64,000 bases of DNA. It comes from Kryptolebias marmoratus. Taxonomy: Eukaryota; Chordata; Actinopteri; Cyprinodontiformes; Rivulidae. The position numbers and the translations under genes were made by a program. Within the stretch, counting starts at the first letter, position 1, and each line of letters begins with the position of its first letter. Location: NCBI RefSeq assembly GCF_001649575.2, contig NC_051435.1:7067633-7131632 (forward strand), in the 5' to 3' direction. The notes beneath the pieces are model-generated. The model was not told where the DNA came from. It did not search any database and was given only the letters and a program-made list of their open reading frames with translations. Shown piece by piece: positions 9,905-21,636 of the stretch.

Positions 9905-12124
9905 TGATAAATAATTAATTAGCATGACATTGAGGAGCTTCTGGGACAACTGGAAGAATTAGCAAGCTTCAACATAAGGCTGAGTCTGGAGCATGTGGCT
10001 CATAAATCCATTGTGCATTTGAATATCAGTGTAATCTAATAGGTGTCATCATATCTCTCTTGGCATGAGTGTTGCCTAAGGACAATGTTTGGCTGCTCCA
10101 GTGGAAGTGTACTGCGAACAGATCAATAGATGTCACGAATATGATTATGTTACGATAATACACTGAGGGAGAGAAAGGCGATTTGAAGAGAGGTACCACA
10201 CCTCTTGGCGCTGTTCCCTTTGGCCGAAAAAGCTCAGTGGGAAACAGAGTGGTCAGCGTGCCTGGCTACACCGCTGCTTCAGGACCAGCTGGCTCAAGAA
10301 CAAAATTAGAGCCTCCCTCCTTGTTTCCACCTGCCGTATGCTGCTCAAGTGTTCCAAATCAAGCCATTATTTGCTTCATTTCCTTGCTGTCCGACTCAGC
10401 TTGGAGTAAGTCAGCTGCTCACTCGTGCCGCATGAAATCTCGCTGCTTGGAAGAATCAGTGAGAGGAGAAAAACAATTTTGACCAGTACTTCCTAAATAA
10501 TTAGTATTCAGCGAGTTTTCACCAGCACAGCAGTAAGAACGAGATGTCAACATGAATTTTTCTCTTTAACTTTTTTTTTTTTTTTTTTTACAGCAGATCT
10601 TGTTTGCATTTGCACTCTGGATAACCAAACTCACCACAATTCGTATTCTGTTATGATGAGGAAAATAAATCAGAGCCCATCCTCACGGAGGTTATGATGA
10701 TTCTCTGAAGAGGTCACCTTTCACCAAGCCTCTTTCTAATGCAGGTTGTGGAAGCCTGTGGCCTGATCTCGGCTGACATTACCTGTGTACAGAATAGATG
10801 CCACTGAATAAATAAAAACCTTTGTCCTTCCGAACACCGGTGGGAGATACCTGCATTATCATCTCATTAGACGACACGCTCAGAATGTGGACACAGAAGA
10901 AAGAAAAGGTACTTCTGAATGCCCTGTGCGTTCAGAAAAGATCTACTTTTTGTACTGAGCTTCTTAATAGGATCTTTTATCAGCTGTACTATTGCAAAAT
11001 ACTGGGAGAAAAATGTTAGTTTTTGAAAAAGACAATTTTGTAGAAATAAAATTCACTCTTATGGAAGATTATTTCTTCAAATATGCACTCTGCGAGACAG
11101 TGTAATCTAGAAAATACTTGCACTGAAAAAACTTGGTGACAGTTTGCTTCTGAGATAAATTGGCCTCAGCAAAAGTGTCTCCTGCTGGTGGCCAGTCTGT
11201 GTTATCTGTGCCACGAACATGCAATTTCCCCTTGATTGTGCTTCCTACGGATAAGTAAACACATTGAGCAGAGCAGTAAACTACAAAAGACAAGCCCCAA
11301 AACGACAGTGGTAATAATCTGCCTGGAGAGACAAATCCAAACCCTAATTCATAGAGATTCACCAGATCTTAGATAATTGGTGAGAAAACCTTTTTATTTA
11401 TGGATTTGTTAGATGTCTCATAGAGATGGTGGTTAGCTATTCCACAACACCATTTCCATTTAGCTGCACAATCAGTGTTTTGCTGTTTTAGGTGGAGACG
11501 TTGCAAGTTAAAAGCTTTAAATAGAATTTTAATGTAGCACAAATTCCTGTGTGCTAAACTGATGCTCTTTTTAGAAATTTGATTCCCTAATTGTTATTTT
11601 AAGGTCTCCTTTCTAGTAGCTTTAGAAAAAATAGCAACTTACACTCAGCAGAATCTAAAAAAAAAAAAAAATACATGTTTTTTTTTATTGTAGAATTAGT
11701 TTGTTTAGTTTTTGGCGTAAGTTAAAATGTTTATTTTTGATGTCTAAAATTGTTTTGGAGGGTTTTTCTCTCAGACTCACATTTTTTTAACAACAATGCC
11801 AAGTACAACCAAGCAGCGAAAAAGAATATCAGATTTTAATGGAAGTAGAGGCGCTCACAAAAAGGCTGTTAGCAGTAGCACTCAAATAGGATTGAACAAA
11901 ACAACAGTGTGGTAGGGCCACTCCGAGGGAGAAAAAACTGAGGAGAAAGATTTTTGTTTTTTTGTTTCCTAGTTTCAACACTGAAGTTGTAATACCAAAA
12001 ATAAAGTCAAGATGTTGAGGAAAAAGTTGATTTATTATTGCCAGAAGAAAGTAAAAAAAAAAGTTGAAATGTTAAGAAAAAAAATGTTTTTATTGAGAAG
12101 GACTGAAATAAGTTATATGAGTTC
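9905..12124. other. Non-coding DNA with homopolymer runs
   Basis: No recognised gene. There is a 19-base T run at 10571-10589 and A/T runs near 11657-11695. The 99-codon ORF at 10183-10482 has no recognisable feature. Confidence 0.5.
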
Positions 12125-12359
12125 CATCCTTCCTTTCTGAGAGTTTCATTAGGATCTCTCCAGTGGTTCATGAAATATTTTGCTAACAGGCAATGTTAAC
12201 TCCAAACTGACAAAGTTTTATACAAAGATCTTAGATGGCCTCTTAGTGCTCAGTGTGTGTTGGGAACAACTCTCAGCCACTACCACATCAGATTTCAGCT
12301 CATCGTGTGTAAAACTGACTCAGCTATTGTCATTCTTGTGTTGCTAAATTAAATATAGC

Positions 12360-12372
12360 GGAAATCTTGAAC
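12360..12372. repeat. Target-site duplication, left copy (GGAAATCTTGAAC)
   Basis: Identical to 12575-12587. The right copy is continuous with family A sequence, so it marks the host site of the LINE insertion. Confidence 0.85.
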
Positions 12373-12574
12373 CGGGAGGAGGCCCAGAGGAAGACCCAGG
12401 ACACGCTGGAGGGACTATGTTTCTCGGCTGGCCTGGGAACGCCTTGGGATTCCCCCGGAGGAGCTGGCCCAAGTGGTTGGGGAGAGGGAAGTCTGGGTCT
12501 CCCTGCTTAGGCTGCTGCCCCCGCGACCCGACCCCCGGATAAGCGGAAGACAATGGATGGATGGATGGATGGAT
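12373..12574 (+). mobile_element. 5'-truncated RTE/Rex3-like LINE 3' end with (ATGG)n tail
   Basis: The fragment encodes a C-terminal phrase of fish LINE reverse transcriptases (about ...RTRWRDYVSRLAWERLGIP equivalent; the visible peptide includes WRDYVSRLAWERLGIPPEE). It continues through 'CCGCGACCCGACCCCCGGAT' and 'AAGCGGAAGA' to a tandem ATGG tail. It is flanked by identical 13-base copies of GGAAATCTTGAAC at 12360-12372 and 12575-12587, the expected mark of target-primed insertion. RTE/Rex3 assignment comes from the tetranucleotide tail and memory of the family; insertion itself is certain. Confidence 0.8.
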
Positions 12575-12587
12575 GGAAATCTTGAAC
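12575..12587. repeat. Target-site duplication, right copy (GGAAATCTTGAAC)
   Basis: Identical to 12360-12372 over 13 bases. Its first two bases could also belong to the ATGG tail. Confidence 0.85.
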
Positions 12588-12705
12588 TGGCTTGACTCCA
12601 AAAGTTAATCATTAGTAGATCCAATTACTGTCTCAGAGTGTCACTGAAATCCAAACAGTGGTAGTGAGATATTTTGCTAACAGACAGACAAACACACATA
12701 TGACA

Positions 12706-15700
12706 AAATCATTTTTGCCCAGTTTTTCGCCTTTTGTCCAGTCTTTCCTCACTTCTACTTTGTGTCCACAGACTCTATCTTTGTTCCTCAAACCCCCTCT
12801 GGTGTTTTAACGGAGAGTAAGATCCTGGTTTGTTTCTGCGTCTTTGGACATTGCCCAGCAGTGTGGCTAGTATCCAATCATGTGCTCAGAATACACACAC
12901 GTTATTTAAAGTATATGTTAACTCACACAATTTAAGCATTTGACACATCAAAACATTCTGAATGTTTGTTTAAAAAGAAAGTAATCTGATCTTCATTCTA
13001 TAACTGGCTCAAACATCTCTAAATGGTGCACACCAATAAAGCCTCCCTTCTTGTGAAAAATATGTTAAAAATATATTCCAATAGATGAAGTGAAATGATA
13101 TTTAGTAAATTCTGTATCTCGTAGTTTGACTGAAATGCATAGAAATGTGTTTACCTCTGGGTGATAGAACCGTAATCTCTCAATCAGGGGGACCGTTCCT
13201 TGTTTGTACGCAACCCTATCATCAAAAATCTTCACGTCACTATAAGCTCAGGGAGAATTCAGCCTGAATTTTACTGAAGTTAAACTGCCAAGCCTTGTCA
13301 TTGTGTAGGCAGAGACTGAAATTAACTTTTTAGCTCACTGCCAACAGCCATTAAATAAAAAAAAGGACCTGTCAAAAATATCACCTCTTATCAGACAGAA
13401 TGATTCTTCTCCTCTTTTTTTCCAAATTAATGTTGAAAAACAAACTCACAAAATCATTTGTCCTCATTATTTTTTTATATTTTTGGTCAAACCTGGTCTG
13501 AACAAAACATCCAGTAGAATAGTGTTAAGCCACAGATGACAATAATAGTGTGACATTTGTTTTTGGTGGTTCACAGAACAGTTGGCTTTCACTTGTTTTG
13601 ATTTACTCAAATGTCTCACTAGTTGATTTCACAGTGAGAAACATAAAGCTTCCCTTCCCCGCTGACAGGTTAGAAAGAGGTTTTCTTCGAGCACACGGTG
13701 AGAAGTCCATTAAAGATTTTTGAAGCTGATACAAAAGAGCAAAACAGAACATGAAATAAAACAAGCTGAAACACAAAAGAAATGTAATCACCAGTGTTTG
13801 CTTTGCCGTGAGCCGATAAAAAGCGTTATTCGGAAAATTAATTTAGCCCTTTCTATTTTTATATTGAAAAGAGAAGCTTAAACTGTGCCATTTCCTTCCA
13901 AGTATATTCAACTCAGGAAATCAGCTTCTAGGAGGATGTGAATGCCTTTTTGTCACACTTGTTTGGGTCCTATTGTCTGGAACAAACACTTGTGACGAAA
14001 ACACCTTGTCGTCCTTGAGCTTCGCTCCACCTTTCGGGTTATAGCGACACTTTGGAAACCAAACTGGCTACACATACGTTTACACAAACTCTTTTGAGAG
14101 TTTGAGTGACTTGTCACGAGCACCACTCGGACCTGAGGGAGATGATCAAAACGTGTTATTTTGGTGACCAACAGCAAGCTTTTGCTATGTGGCTTTTTTC
14201 ATCTTCTTTCTTGGGTCACCATACTGCCTACAGAATAAATAGTTTGTCGTAGGCGTTCCAAATGGCAGATGCAACTGTCAGGAATAATGAGCAACACACA
14301 AAGCCGTGACATAAAATCTACAGTTTGCATCTTGTGTCTCGCAAACATTTTTGATTCAGGGCTTGTGTGTGTGTGTCACTTTAAATCTGCATTAGTTTAA
14401 TTTATTAAAATCCCAAAATATACCCAAAAGTTTTGTGAAGGTTTCAGACATTTACCATCAAATGAATGCCACACTTTATTATTATGAAAGAAAAAACGAA
14501 AAAGATGATGAAATACAACATTACTACCTTTAGATTAATCAGTAAAACCATCCCAACAAAGCCAGATTAGACTCTTCAGTGTCTGTGTTAATCAGCCTTC
14601 CTGCTTGTGAGAGGCAGAGCGGACGTGCTGACTGGGTTTTTAACAGTTTCTCCGTAAACCTGAAATAAAATAAAACAATCCAATTATTGTGTTCATCTGA
14701 CCAAAATTGGTCTTATAAAATAAATGTTGCATTAAATAAATTCTCACTTTATTTGCCACTTCTTCAGTTCTAACATTTTTGCTCTCCTGAAAGCTCTTCA
14801 GGGACGAGTGTTGCAAATTAGCATTTACAAGAAACACTACTTTAATATGAGACTTTTTTTGTCTTATCTTTTTCTATTTGTCCTTATTGCATAAACATAT
14901 TACTTAATTAATTAATTGTTGACAGACTTCAGTTTTATAAGGTCAGATTTCTTAAAGTTGGACAAACATACCCAGGTAACAGAAAACAATCCTGTTGGCT
15001 ACTAAGAATATTGTGGTTAAAATAATGGTCATAATTTGTATTTTTGAAGTTAAAATCCACTTTCAGACCCTTTGAAGGACAAGGACTCAACCCGTGTTGG
15101 AGGAATTGTTTTATTTATGGATAAACACTTCTCAGTTTTAGAAATTAGAGGAAGTCTGCCTCCTTTTATTTTCTTCTGCACCTTGAGAGCAAAGAATGCA
15201 CTGTAGTTTTGTAGAAGCTGAGTCACACTAGCAATGAATCTAATTGTCATCTCGGTCAGAAATCAATGAAGTTCCTTGCTTCTCTTACTCATAAGCATGT
15301 AGCTAAATATAGTTTATTCGCTAATGTATTTATTAACATAGATTATATGATGATGAAGTTCTGTGTTTGTTTATGTGGTCAGCACCGGTAAGCATCTTGT
15401 TAGCTGAGAGACGTATTTATTGTCGTAATTGAAATGGAAAAAGAAAAGGCATGATCATTTGATGGGGAAGTGGTAGGAGGCACTATCATCCTCTCCCGCG
15501 TCCAAACGTGTAATTTGTTTTTTAAATTCACAGGCACAGAGAAACATCATCAAACAGAACTGAAAGCAAAAAGGCTCCAGTCGCTCAACACCAAAAGGTC
15601 TGTGGAAAAAACAGCTCAAATGTTACAGCTCTGTCTAGGCTAAACCATAGAAAGCTACTGAGACCTATTGTTTGCTTTGATGCAAAAACACTCTACATGG

Positions 15701-15916
15701 GAAGCAGGGGCAAAGTGTGAGAAAAGAGGCATTTAAATGTTTAAAAGGGAGTGGTAATGTCTTTAGATTACAGTTTTTAGGGTTGTGATTGAATATAATT
15801 GATGCTTTTTTTCAATTAACTTCACGGGTTTCTGTTTAATTATGCCAAAAACAATGCCAGTTTACATGTCTTTTATATTTCAGATTGATGAGAGCTTCAC
15901 TGTTAGAAAGCTGGTG
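12706..15916. other. Unique non-coding DNA
   Basis: No recognised repeat or exon over about 3.2 kb. ORFs of 62-74 codons are scattered on the minus strand without shared context. A short GT run lies near 14366-14378. Confidence 0.5.
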
Positions 15917-16010
15917 GGAGGTGGGAATCTTTAGGATCTCACGATTTGATGTGATTATGATTCAGAGGGCTGCAGCGCGATTATAAAATAATTATTGATA
16001 GTAACACTTC
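15917..16010. repeat. Fragment of a dispersed DNA-element tip
   Basis: The phrase GGTGGGAATCTTTAGGATCT, then 'CACGATTTGATGTGATTATG' and 'GATTCAGAGGGCTGCAGCGC', resembles the interior of the small TIR element at 56433-56672 ('GGGTGGGAGTCTTTAAATGC', 'GATTCGATTATGATTCAGGG'). This suggests two copies of one family in the window. Confidence 0.45.
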
Positions 16011-17340
16011 CGAAAACATCTTGAGCACAGAATCTTTCAGACCTAAAGGAAACAATATTTTGCTCTACCCTAAAGAATGAAACCATTTTCATTCAAACAA
16101 AATTATGAGAAGTAAATGAAAAAATGAGTCATAATTCTGAGAACAGTAACAATGGATGTCCATACAACACATGTTAAAGCTTACCCGCTTTATTCAGCGT
16201 TTCAACCACTTTGTTCTTGGTTCTATTCTTGGTAAAGTGTGAGAATGGTTGAGTTAGTATATCTTTGATTATTGTGTTCTATTGTAGCTTCAAAGGGTGC
16301 AAAACAATGTAGTATCTCATTTGCTACGACCGTTAGAGACTAGCTGGCAACTCAAAATTGTCAGAAATTAGATAATTTTTTTTCTTTCAGTCACACTAAA
16401 TTTAGTGTTTGGGACCAGTTAGTTGTGCTATATTTTGTTTAGTGAGTTTTTGAGGAAAAAAATGGCGTATTTCCATGTTCACAGATTGGAAAACGGTATT
16501 CTAAATTGTACACACAGTGACGGTCCTAGGGGGTTGGAGCGAGTGGTAGCTGCCACTGTAAGAAAATATATCTTGCCACCCCAGTTGCCACCCTAGTTGT
16601 AGGGTAGTTAATATAATTTTGTACATTTTGTACAATGGTTAAAGTCAGTAATATCTGCTGGGAACTCCTAATTAACTAGTTGTTCACACAAATCCCTCTT
16701 GAATTTCAAAATAGTTTCACCCACCAACTGGACCAGGAAATTTCACAGTGGCAGAGATGGTTTCAAGACCTCCAGATTGATGCTTTTCTACCTCTGAAAC
16801 ACAACTTTAACCAGTTCTGAGAGTTTCCAGGACTCAGACAAACTAACAAATCTGAAAATAAGATCATCTGAAAAGCAAATTTATTTATTCCTTTTGATCA
16901 AGGCTGGCCCTCAGCTGGAATCAGATTTTTAATTTTGTCCCGCTGTGAAAATGAGTTTAACACCTGCTCTGTACACTTACTTATACACCGTGTTCCTCTT
17001 TTGTTAAGAAAATTTAATCTTAAATGCACCAAAAATGTTTTTATGCGAAAAAAAAGGATTTCAAATTTTAAAATGATGGTAAAAATGAAATTCAGGACTG
17101 TGTGTGTGTGTCGATAAAAATGTTTGAGGAAACACAACTGACCTGAATACACTTGGTTAACTGTTGTTTTATGCACTTTTTTGTTATTCATGTACAAAGA
17201 CAAATAACCTGAATGCATGAAATTAAGACTAAACATGAACTTTTCCTGCTGAAATCTTGAGTCCCACCTTTGCAACAACAAGAATAAAAGTCTTTAGATC
17301 CATCACGGCGTGCACAATGCCTGCCACCGCCCACATCATG
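16011..17340. other. Non-coding DNA next to a hAT relic
   Basis: A 127-codon minus ORF (16898-17281) has no recognisable feature. The 16500-16620 part has repeated 'TGCCACC' phrases that may be transposon debris. Part of this interval may belong to the decayed element that carried the ZBED relic at 17341-17634. Confidence 0.35.
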
Positions 17341-17634
17341 CTATGCTGCAAATGTTTCAATACATTCTGGAGAGTCCCAGCTAGTGTCGCCAACAGCAGC
17401 CCAGTGATATACTACCTTTAGCAGTGACAGTAACGACTGGTAGTTTTTCTCCTCCTTCGTATGCAACTTGCATATAGTGTGGCTCTTGTCAGCGTCATTT
17501 TTCTCTTTAACTTCATCGAAGCCAAAGTACTTCCAAACACTGGCTTTCAGTGCAGAAGGTGCCGCTTGTGTTTCACGTCTCTTTTGTGTGGATGGCATAA
17601 CCGTCCAGCCGCCCGCCGTTCCGCACTTTTGCAT
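17341..17634 (-). pseudogene. ZBED-type (hAT) transposase N-terminal relic
   Basis: The 97-codon frame contains SVWKYFGFDEVKEKNDADKS (from residue 32) followed by HTICKL near residues 52-57. This is the typical start of a BED zinc finger in hAT transposases and ZBED proteins. In intact fingers a second cysteine follows closely (CxxC); here the reading continues CKLHTK, and a shifted frame gives VAYEGG, resembling the segment that normally follows. The finger is therefore frameshifted with its second Cys lost. No RNase-H-fold catalytic region is seen downstream. The relic is a dead domain, not a domesticated gene, on this evidence. Confidence 0.7.
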
Positions 17635-19238
17635 TACTCAGTATGACATTGTTAACAATAAATAGGAATCAGTTTTTGACAGTTTAAAATCTTTTCAGAA
17701 TCGTTCGTGTCCACATCGCAGATAGACTAAGGTGGAATACCCCCGCCCCAGTAGATATGACATCTAAAACACATTTTGTGGAAAATGCATGCACTGATGT
17801 GCACACCACTGTGGATGAGAGGCTTTGGCTTACTGCTATCATTGTAAGATATTACTCAAATAATTTCAAAGCTCCTAACTCCTCCTGTGAAATATTGATA
17901 AGCATTCGGGGCAGCTGCTCCTCCAGCAGTGTGCTGGAAAGTTAAGACTATTTGATCATCCACCTCTCAGACATCAATCGAGCTGATTTACTCACAGTAT
18001 TTCATCTTACATTTCCATCCAGCCAATCATCTTTCTTGACCTGGCACATGGTTTCTGGGCTTGTGGTTTTTTGTTTTGTCAACGAGATTAGAACAGGTTC
18101 ATCAGCCTGTTCGCTGCCCGCCCCTCCCCTGAAGCCTTCTGCAGAGCCTCAGGGACGTGGCCTCATGCCGATGATCCTGAGATGTTGCTTGAGGTTTAAT
18201 CCCCACACTGTGAGAAATGAGCTTCTCCTGCTCTCCCTCTTGCTCCTTCAACTTTGATCAAGCCCTAATGTGATTAGGCAGTGACCCTGATGTGACTGGC
18301 TCAGGAACTTGTAAAAGAAAGTCTGAGGAGGGGGAGTGAGCCGGAAGATCGTCTGATCTGACCAGTAAACCAGGAGAAGAAAGGAATTATTCTGAAGGTG
18401 TCTTGTCTCCCTGCCCTGCCTTGTGGGTAATAAAGATTTCATGTATTCGCTTTACCCTGGCAAAAATTGCGATCTATAATGACCTGACATTTCTTTTTTA
18501 AAACTAGCCAAGAGGCTCATGATTTGAATGTTAACCAAGGCTTTACTTGACGTGAGGTGCAGTCCACTGGGAGGAAAGTTCTTTTGAATTCTGCCGGATC
18601 TAAGCGCATTTCTGTTGAGTCTTCATGGTAAATTAATGTAAATCTTCCACTGCTTGTGTTACGGAGCAAAGTATTTGCTTCTGCACATCCCGCCGCTGCA
18701 CTGCAGCTGTGAAAATAACACGTTGCAACATATTTCATTTACTCACACAATTCTCGAGCTGCACTGAACCCCTCGCACTCGACTTGTCGAGAATCATGGA
18801 CTGAGCTTGTATTCGGTGTTGTGTAACTGGACTGCCTCCGTGTGCTCCCAGCCTCGTCCTTCTGCCGTCATCTTACTTATGAGGTGTGAGGTGAAACACG
18901 GTGCCTCCGACTTCAGAGGCCAAATGTGTCAAGTCTTGATACATTAACTATTAACTCTAATGCACTTCATCAACACTAGTGCAGAAAGTCATAAAGATTA
19001 GAGGAGAATGAGGGGATGCTTGATTATTTTTACATTCTGTGTAGTTTCTTACAATATGTCAGCAGCAGTATTTAGGTACATAAAATCCTATTGGAAACAA
19101 CTAAACAGCATTACCTAAATATCATGGAATAATATTGTTTGCTTACTGTCATCTCTTTTAATAGGAGTCAAGGTGTTTTTTCTGCTTGTGAACAGTTTTA
19201 TTTATCACCCGGCACTGAAATCATTGTAAGATGTTAGA
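17635..19238. other. Unique non-coding DNA with a homeodomain P3-type site
   Basis: No gene is recognised. Sequence just right of the ZBED relic (17690-17750, 'CAGAATCGTTCGTGTCCACA') may be the 5' part of the same element. The 18020-18440 part is less AT-rich and carries TAATGTGATTA at 18266-18276. Confidence 0.45.
18266..18276. promoter_or_regulatory. Candidate paired-class homeodomain P3 site (TAAT-N3-ATTA)
   Basis: TAATGTGATTA sits in a 15-base palindrome, CCTAATGTGATTAGG (18264-18278). P3 sites bind dimers of paired-class homeodomain proteins. One site alone is weak evidence of function. Confidence 0.3.
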
Positions 19239-19590
19239 CTGAAGGTAGATGATAATGTTTTGTGTGCGCGTGTGTGTGTGTGTGGGGGGGGGGGGTCATG
19301 TTCCTGCCTGTTACCAAAAGATCTTATCCACCACTCGATGAATTTTAATGTACTTGCAAAAATAACCATTGAATATAGATGTACTGATGAACCTTTGAAC
19401 TCAACCTGATTCAAGATGGCCACCACAGCAAGCTGACATTAAAAACATAAAAATAGGTGTTTGATTAAGATTTTTGTTTAAAATTTGAGCATTAACTGTT
19501 CTCATCATAAAACGATCTTAGCCTAAAACTCTGGCATGAAAGGCAGCGGGCGACATGCATTCCTTCAAGGAATGCTGGACCTTTAATTTG
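19239..19590 (+). mobile_element. Family A copy A6 with expanded microsatellite
   Basis: The left end 'GAAGGTAGATGATAATGTTTT' begins near 19241. It runs straight into a GT array and 12 G at 19259-19295, where other copies have a short GTCTGTGTGTG stretch. The copy continues 'GTTACCAAAAGATCTTATCC' and has AAGATGGCCACCACAG near 19413. After an internally deleted module it ends with a perfect palindrome, GCATTCCTTCAAGGAATGC, at 19557-19575, and CCTTTAATTTG. Confidence 0.8.
19259..19295. repeat. (GT)n followed by G12
   Basis: Lies inside family A copy A6 at the position of its GT-rich left segment. Length is likely to be polymorphic and is prone to assembly error. Confidence 0.9.
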
Positions 19591-20897
19591 TCTGTTTCCA
19601 ACATTCCTGTAGAAAACCATTTTTTAAAACAACTATGTCAGTGACTTCTTCTTGCAGATTCACCTAGGGTGTGTTGTGTATTCTTTTCTTGCTTTGGCAA
19701 CCCAAAGGGGACAATGTCAAAGAAGAGACAGAAATGAAGGATGTCCTGTACAATTGGCAGTGAGATGGAAAAAGATGCTGCACCACAAGGGATGCTTTGC
19801 TATTAGACCTGAATGAGAAAGCTGGTGTAGAATAAAAATGGGCTGATTTAAGGACACAATGGTGCTTTGGATCACACATAAAAAAAAAAACTGTGAAATC
19901 ATTCTCATTGACAATTGCATTCAGTGTTTAGTTTTGTCCAAACCTTAAGATACTCACTGACGTGACGTGCACCTAAACGTTGCTTGTCAGTTTGACAAAG
20001 CCGCTCTTCATATTGCCGGTGAGTAAGCAGTGTGTTATCTGTGGTTTACCTAAAGTTCCCACAACAAACATGTGGCAAATATGAGGTAATGCTATTCCAT
20101 TTAAATCAATGATTTATGTGAGCCTATTATAGCAACCAAGCTCGCAAATGAAACAAAACTGGCAATTAATATTTTCTAATTTCAATTTCTCACATCCCAA
20201 TGTTCCTGCCCTTATGTAACTGGATTTTTAGAAAAGGGATGAGTAATCTACCCAACTGATGAAGTGGTTATTGTAGTCAACTGCAGCAACATCTCAGATA
20301 TTGTCGTGTTTTTTGTGGACTCAGTGTAGTTGATGAGTCATTACCAATCACCTGTCAATCATACAACACAACAAAGATAAATGAAGTCTCACGGTGCTGT
20401 TCGGACTGTAAAAATTAGCCCATTTAAAAATATTCTGTTATTCTTGTTTCTGCTTGGCTCTGATGTTGTTTAGATTTTGCCAAAATATGAAGCAGTCAAA
20501 CTAAACAGTCTTTAATAATAATTTTCTCATTTTTATTGTAAATCTCATAGAGAGCTTAGCCATGCTAGCCTATTTACACTATTCATCCCTGGTAAGGACT
20601 TTATACTAAACCACTGATTATTCAAAGCTGTCTGTGTAAGGGTAAGAGCTGTGCTTGCAAAAAAAATCCCACAAATGTAAGTTTTTGTTTGTTAAGTATT
20701 TTATTGTCACAGCAGTCACTCTAATTTCACACATTCTAATGTATTCTGGTATCACCGTTGATTATTCTTATGAAAACAGTGAAAACTGTGTTATATTTCT
20801 CCTTTAAAAATGTGTTTTTAAACAAGCAAAATAACTTTGAATTTTACACATTTTGCTGTTATGTTTGGCATTTATTGTTGATCTCCCTGAACAAAAG
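19591..20897. other. AT-rich non-coding DNA
   Basis: No gene or recognised repeat. Tandem CRE half-sites (GACGTGACGTG) lie near 19960. Minus ORFs of 67-71 codons at 19664-19920 overlap each other and have no features. Confidence 0.5.
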
Positions 20898-20927
20898 AAT
20901 AAATAAATAAATAAATAAATAAATAAT
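20898..20927. repeat. (AAAT)n microsatellite
   Basis: About seven AAAT units, directly before the L2-like relic that starts near 20940. Confidence 0.9.
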
Positions 20928-20939
20928 GCTTGTGCCTGT

Positions 20940-21636
20940 TTGGATTTTAAGTTTAATAAAGAGATTAACTCTGCTCTGCAGAAAAGTCAGTTTGTTTTAT
21001 CACAGCCTGACTTGACTGCTGCAATGTGCTCTATGTTGGGCTCAGTCAGGCTTCCCTTTCACACCTTCAACTTGCTCAAAATGCTGCTGCCCGTCTCAAC
21101 AAGAACACGTAGATTTAAGCTCATTTCCCTTGTTCTGTCCTCACTCCATTGGCTCCCTGTGCACCACAGAACTGATTTTAAAATTCTTATGATGACTTAC
21201 AAATGTCTAAATGATCTTGTCCTGTCCTATCTGTCTGACTTGCTTCAACCTTATGGCACTGAGATCAGCTGCTTTGCTTTTGATCGGCCTGAAAACTAGG
21301 CTGAAGCTCAGAGGAGAGCAGACTTTTTCAGTCATGGTTTCCAGTTTTTGGAACAATCTGCCTTCTAATATTAGACAGGCTTCTTCACTTCCTGTTTTTA
21401 AATCTCTTGTAAAACACACTTGTTCTCACTGATATTTAACCCAGTGTGAGTTGATTTAGTCTTTTAATGATATAACGTTTACTGCTCATTTCATTTTGTG
21501 ATATTTTCTAAATTCCTTTTCAACTTTTTTTTACATTTATCTTTATCATTTACATAGTTATTGTTGTACAGAACTTTGGTTACAACCTGTTGTTTTAAAA
21601 TGTGCTTTATAAATAAACTGGCTTGACTTGATTGTG
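20940..21636 (+). pseudogene. L2-like LINE: reverse-transcriptase C-terminus and 3' tail, frameshifted
   Basis: Reverse-transcriptase phrases appear in three successive frames. FITA(stop)LDCCNVLYVGLSQ and HLQLAQNAAAR lie in one frame (about 20995-21108). RTRRFKLISLVLSSLHWLPV and FKILMMTYKCLN lie in a second (about 21105-21250). LRLKTR-like GLKTRLKLRGEQTFSVMVSS and FWNNLPSNIRQ lie in a third (about 21265-21432). These are hallmarks of L2/CR1-type LINE C-termini. After the stop comes a 3' tail, 'TTGTACAGAACTTTGG' then TTTATAAATAAACTGGCTTG and ACTTGATTG. The copy is 5'-truncated with at least two frameshifts and is dead. Confidence 0.75.

Larger units (their letters stand above)
12125..12705 (-). 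mobile_element. Family A copy A5, interrupted by a LINE end
   Basis: A partial first module ('GAGAGTTTCATTAGGATCTC', then 'TATTTTGCTAACAGG' near 12175-12190) is followed by a second module ('GTGTGTTGGGAACAACTCTC' near 12255-12275) that is cut at about 12359. The module resumes after the insertion at 12577 ('AATCTTGAACTGGCTTGACTCC') and runs to 'GATATTTTGCTAACAGACAG' and 'GACAAAATCATTTTTGCC' near 12700. The hairpin end is lost. Confidence 0.8.

Noticed and set aside
16500..16620. Repeated TGCCACC phrases
   Set aside because: Too short and diverged to assign to a repeat family.
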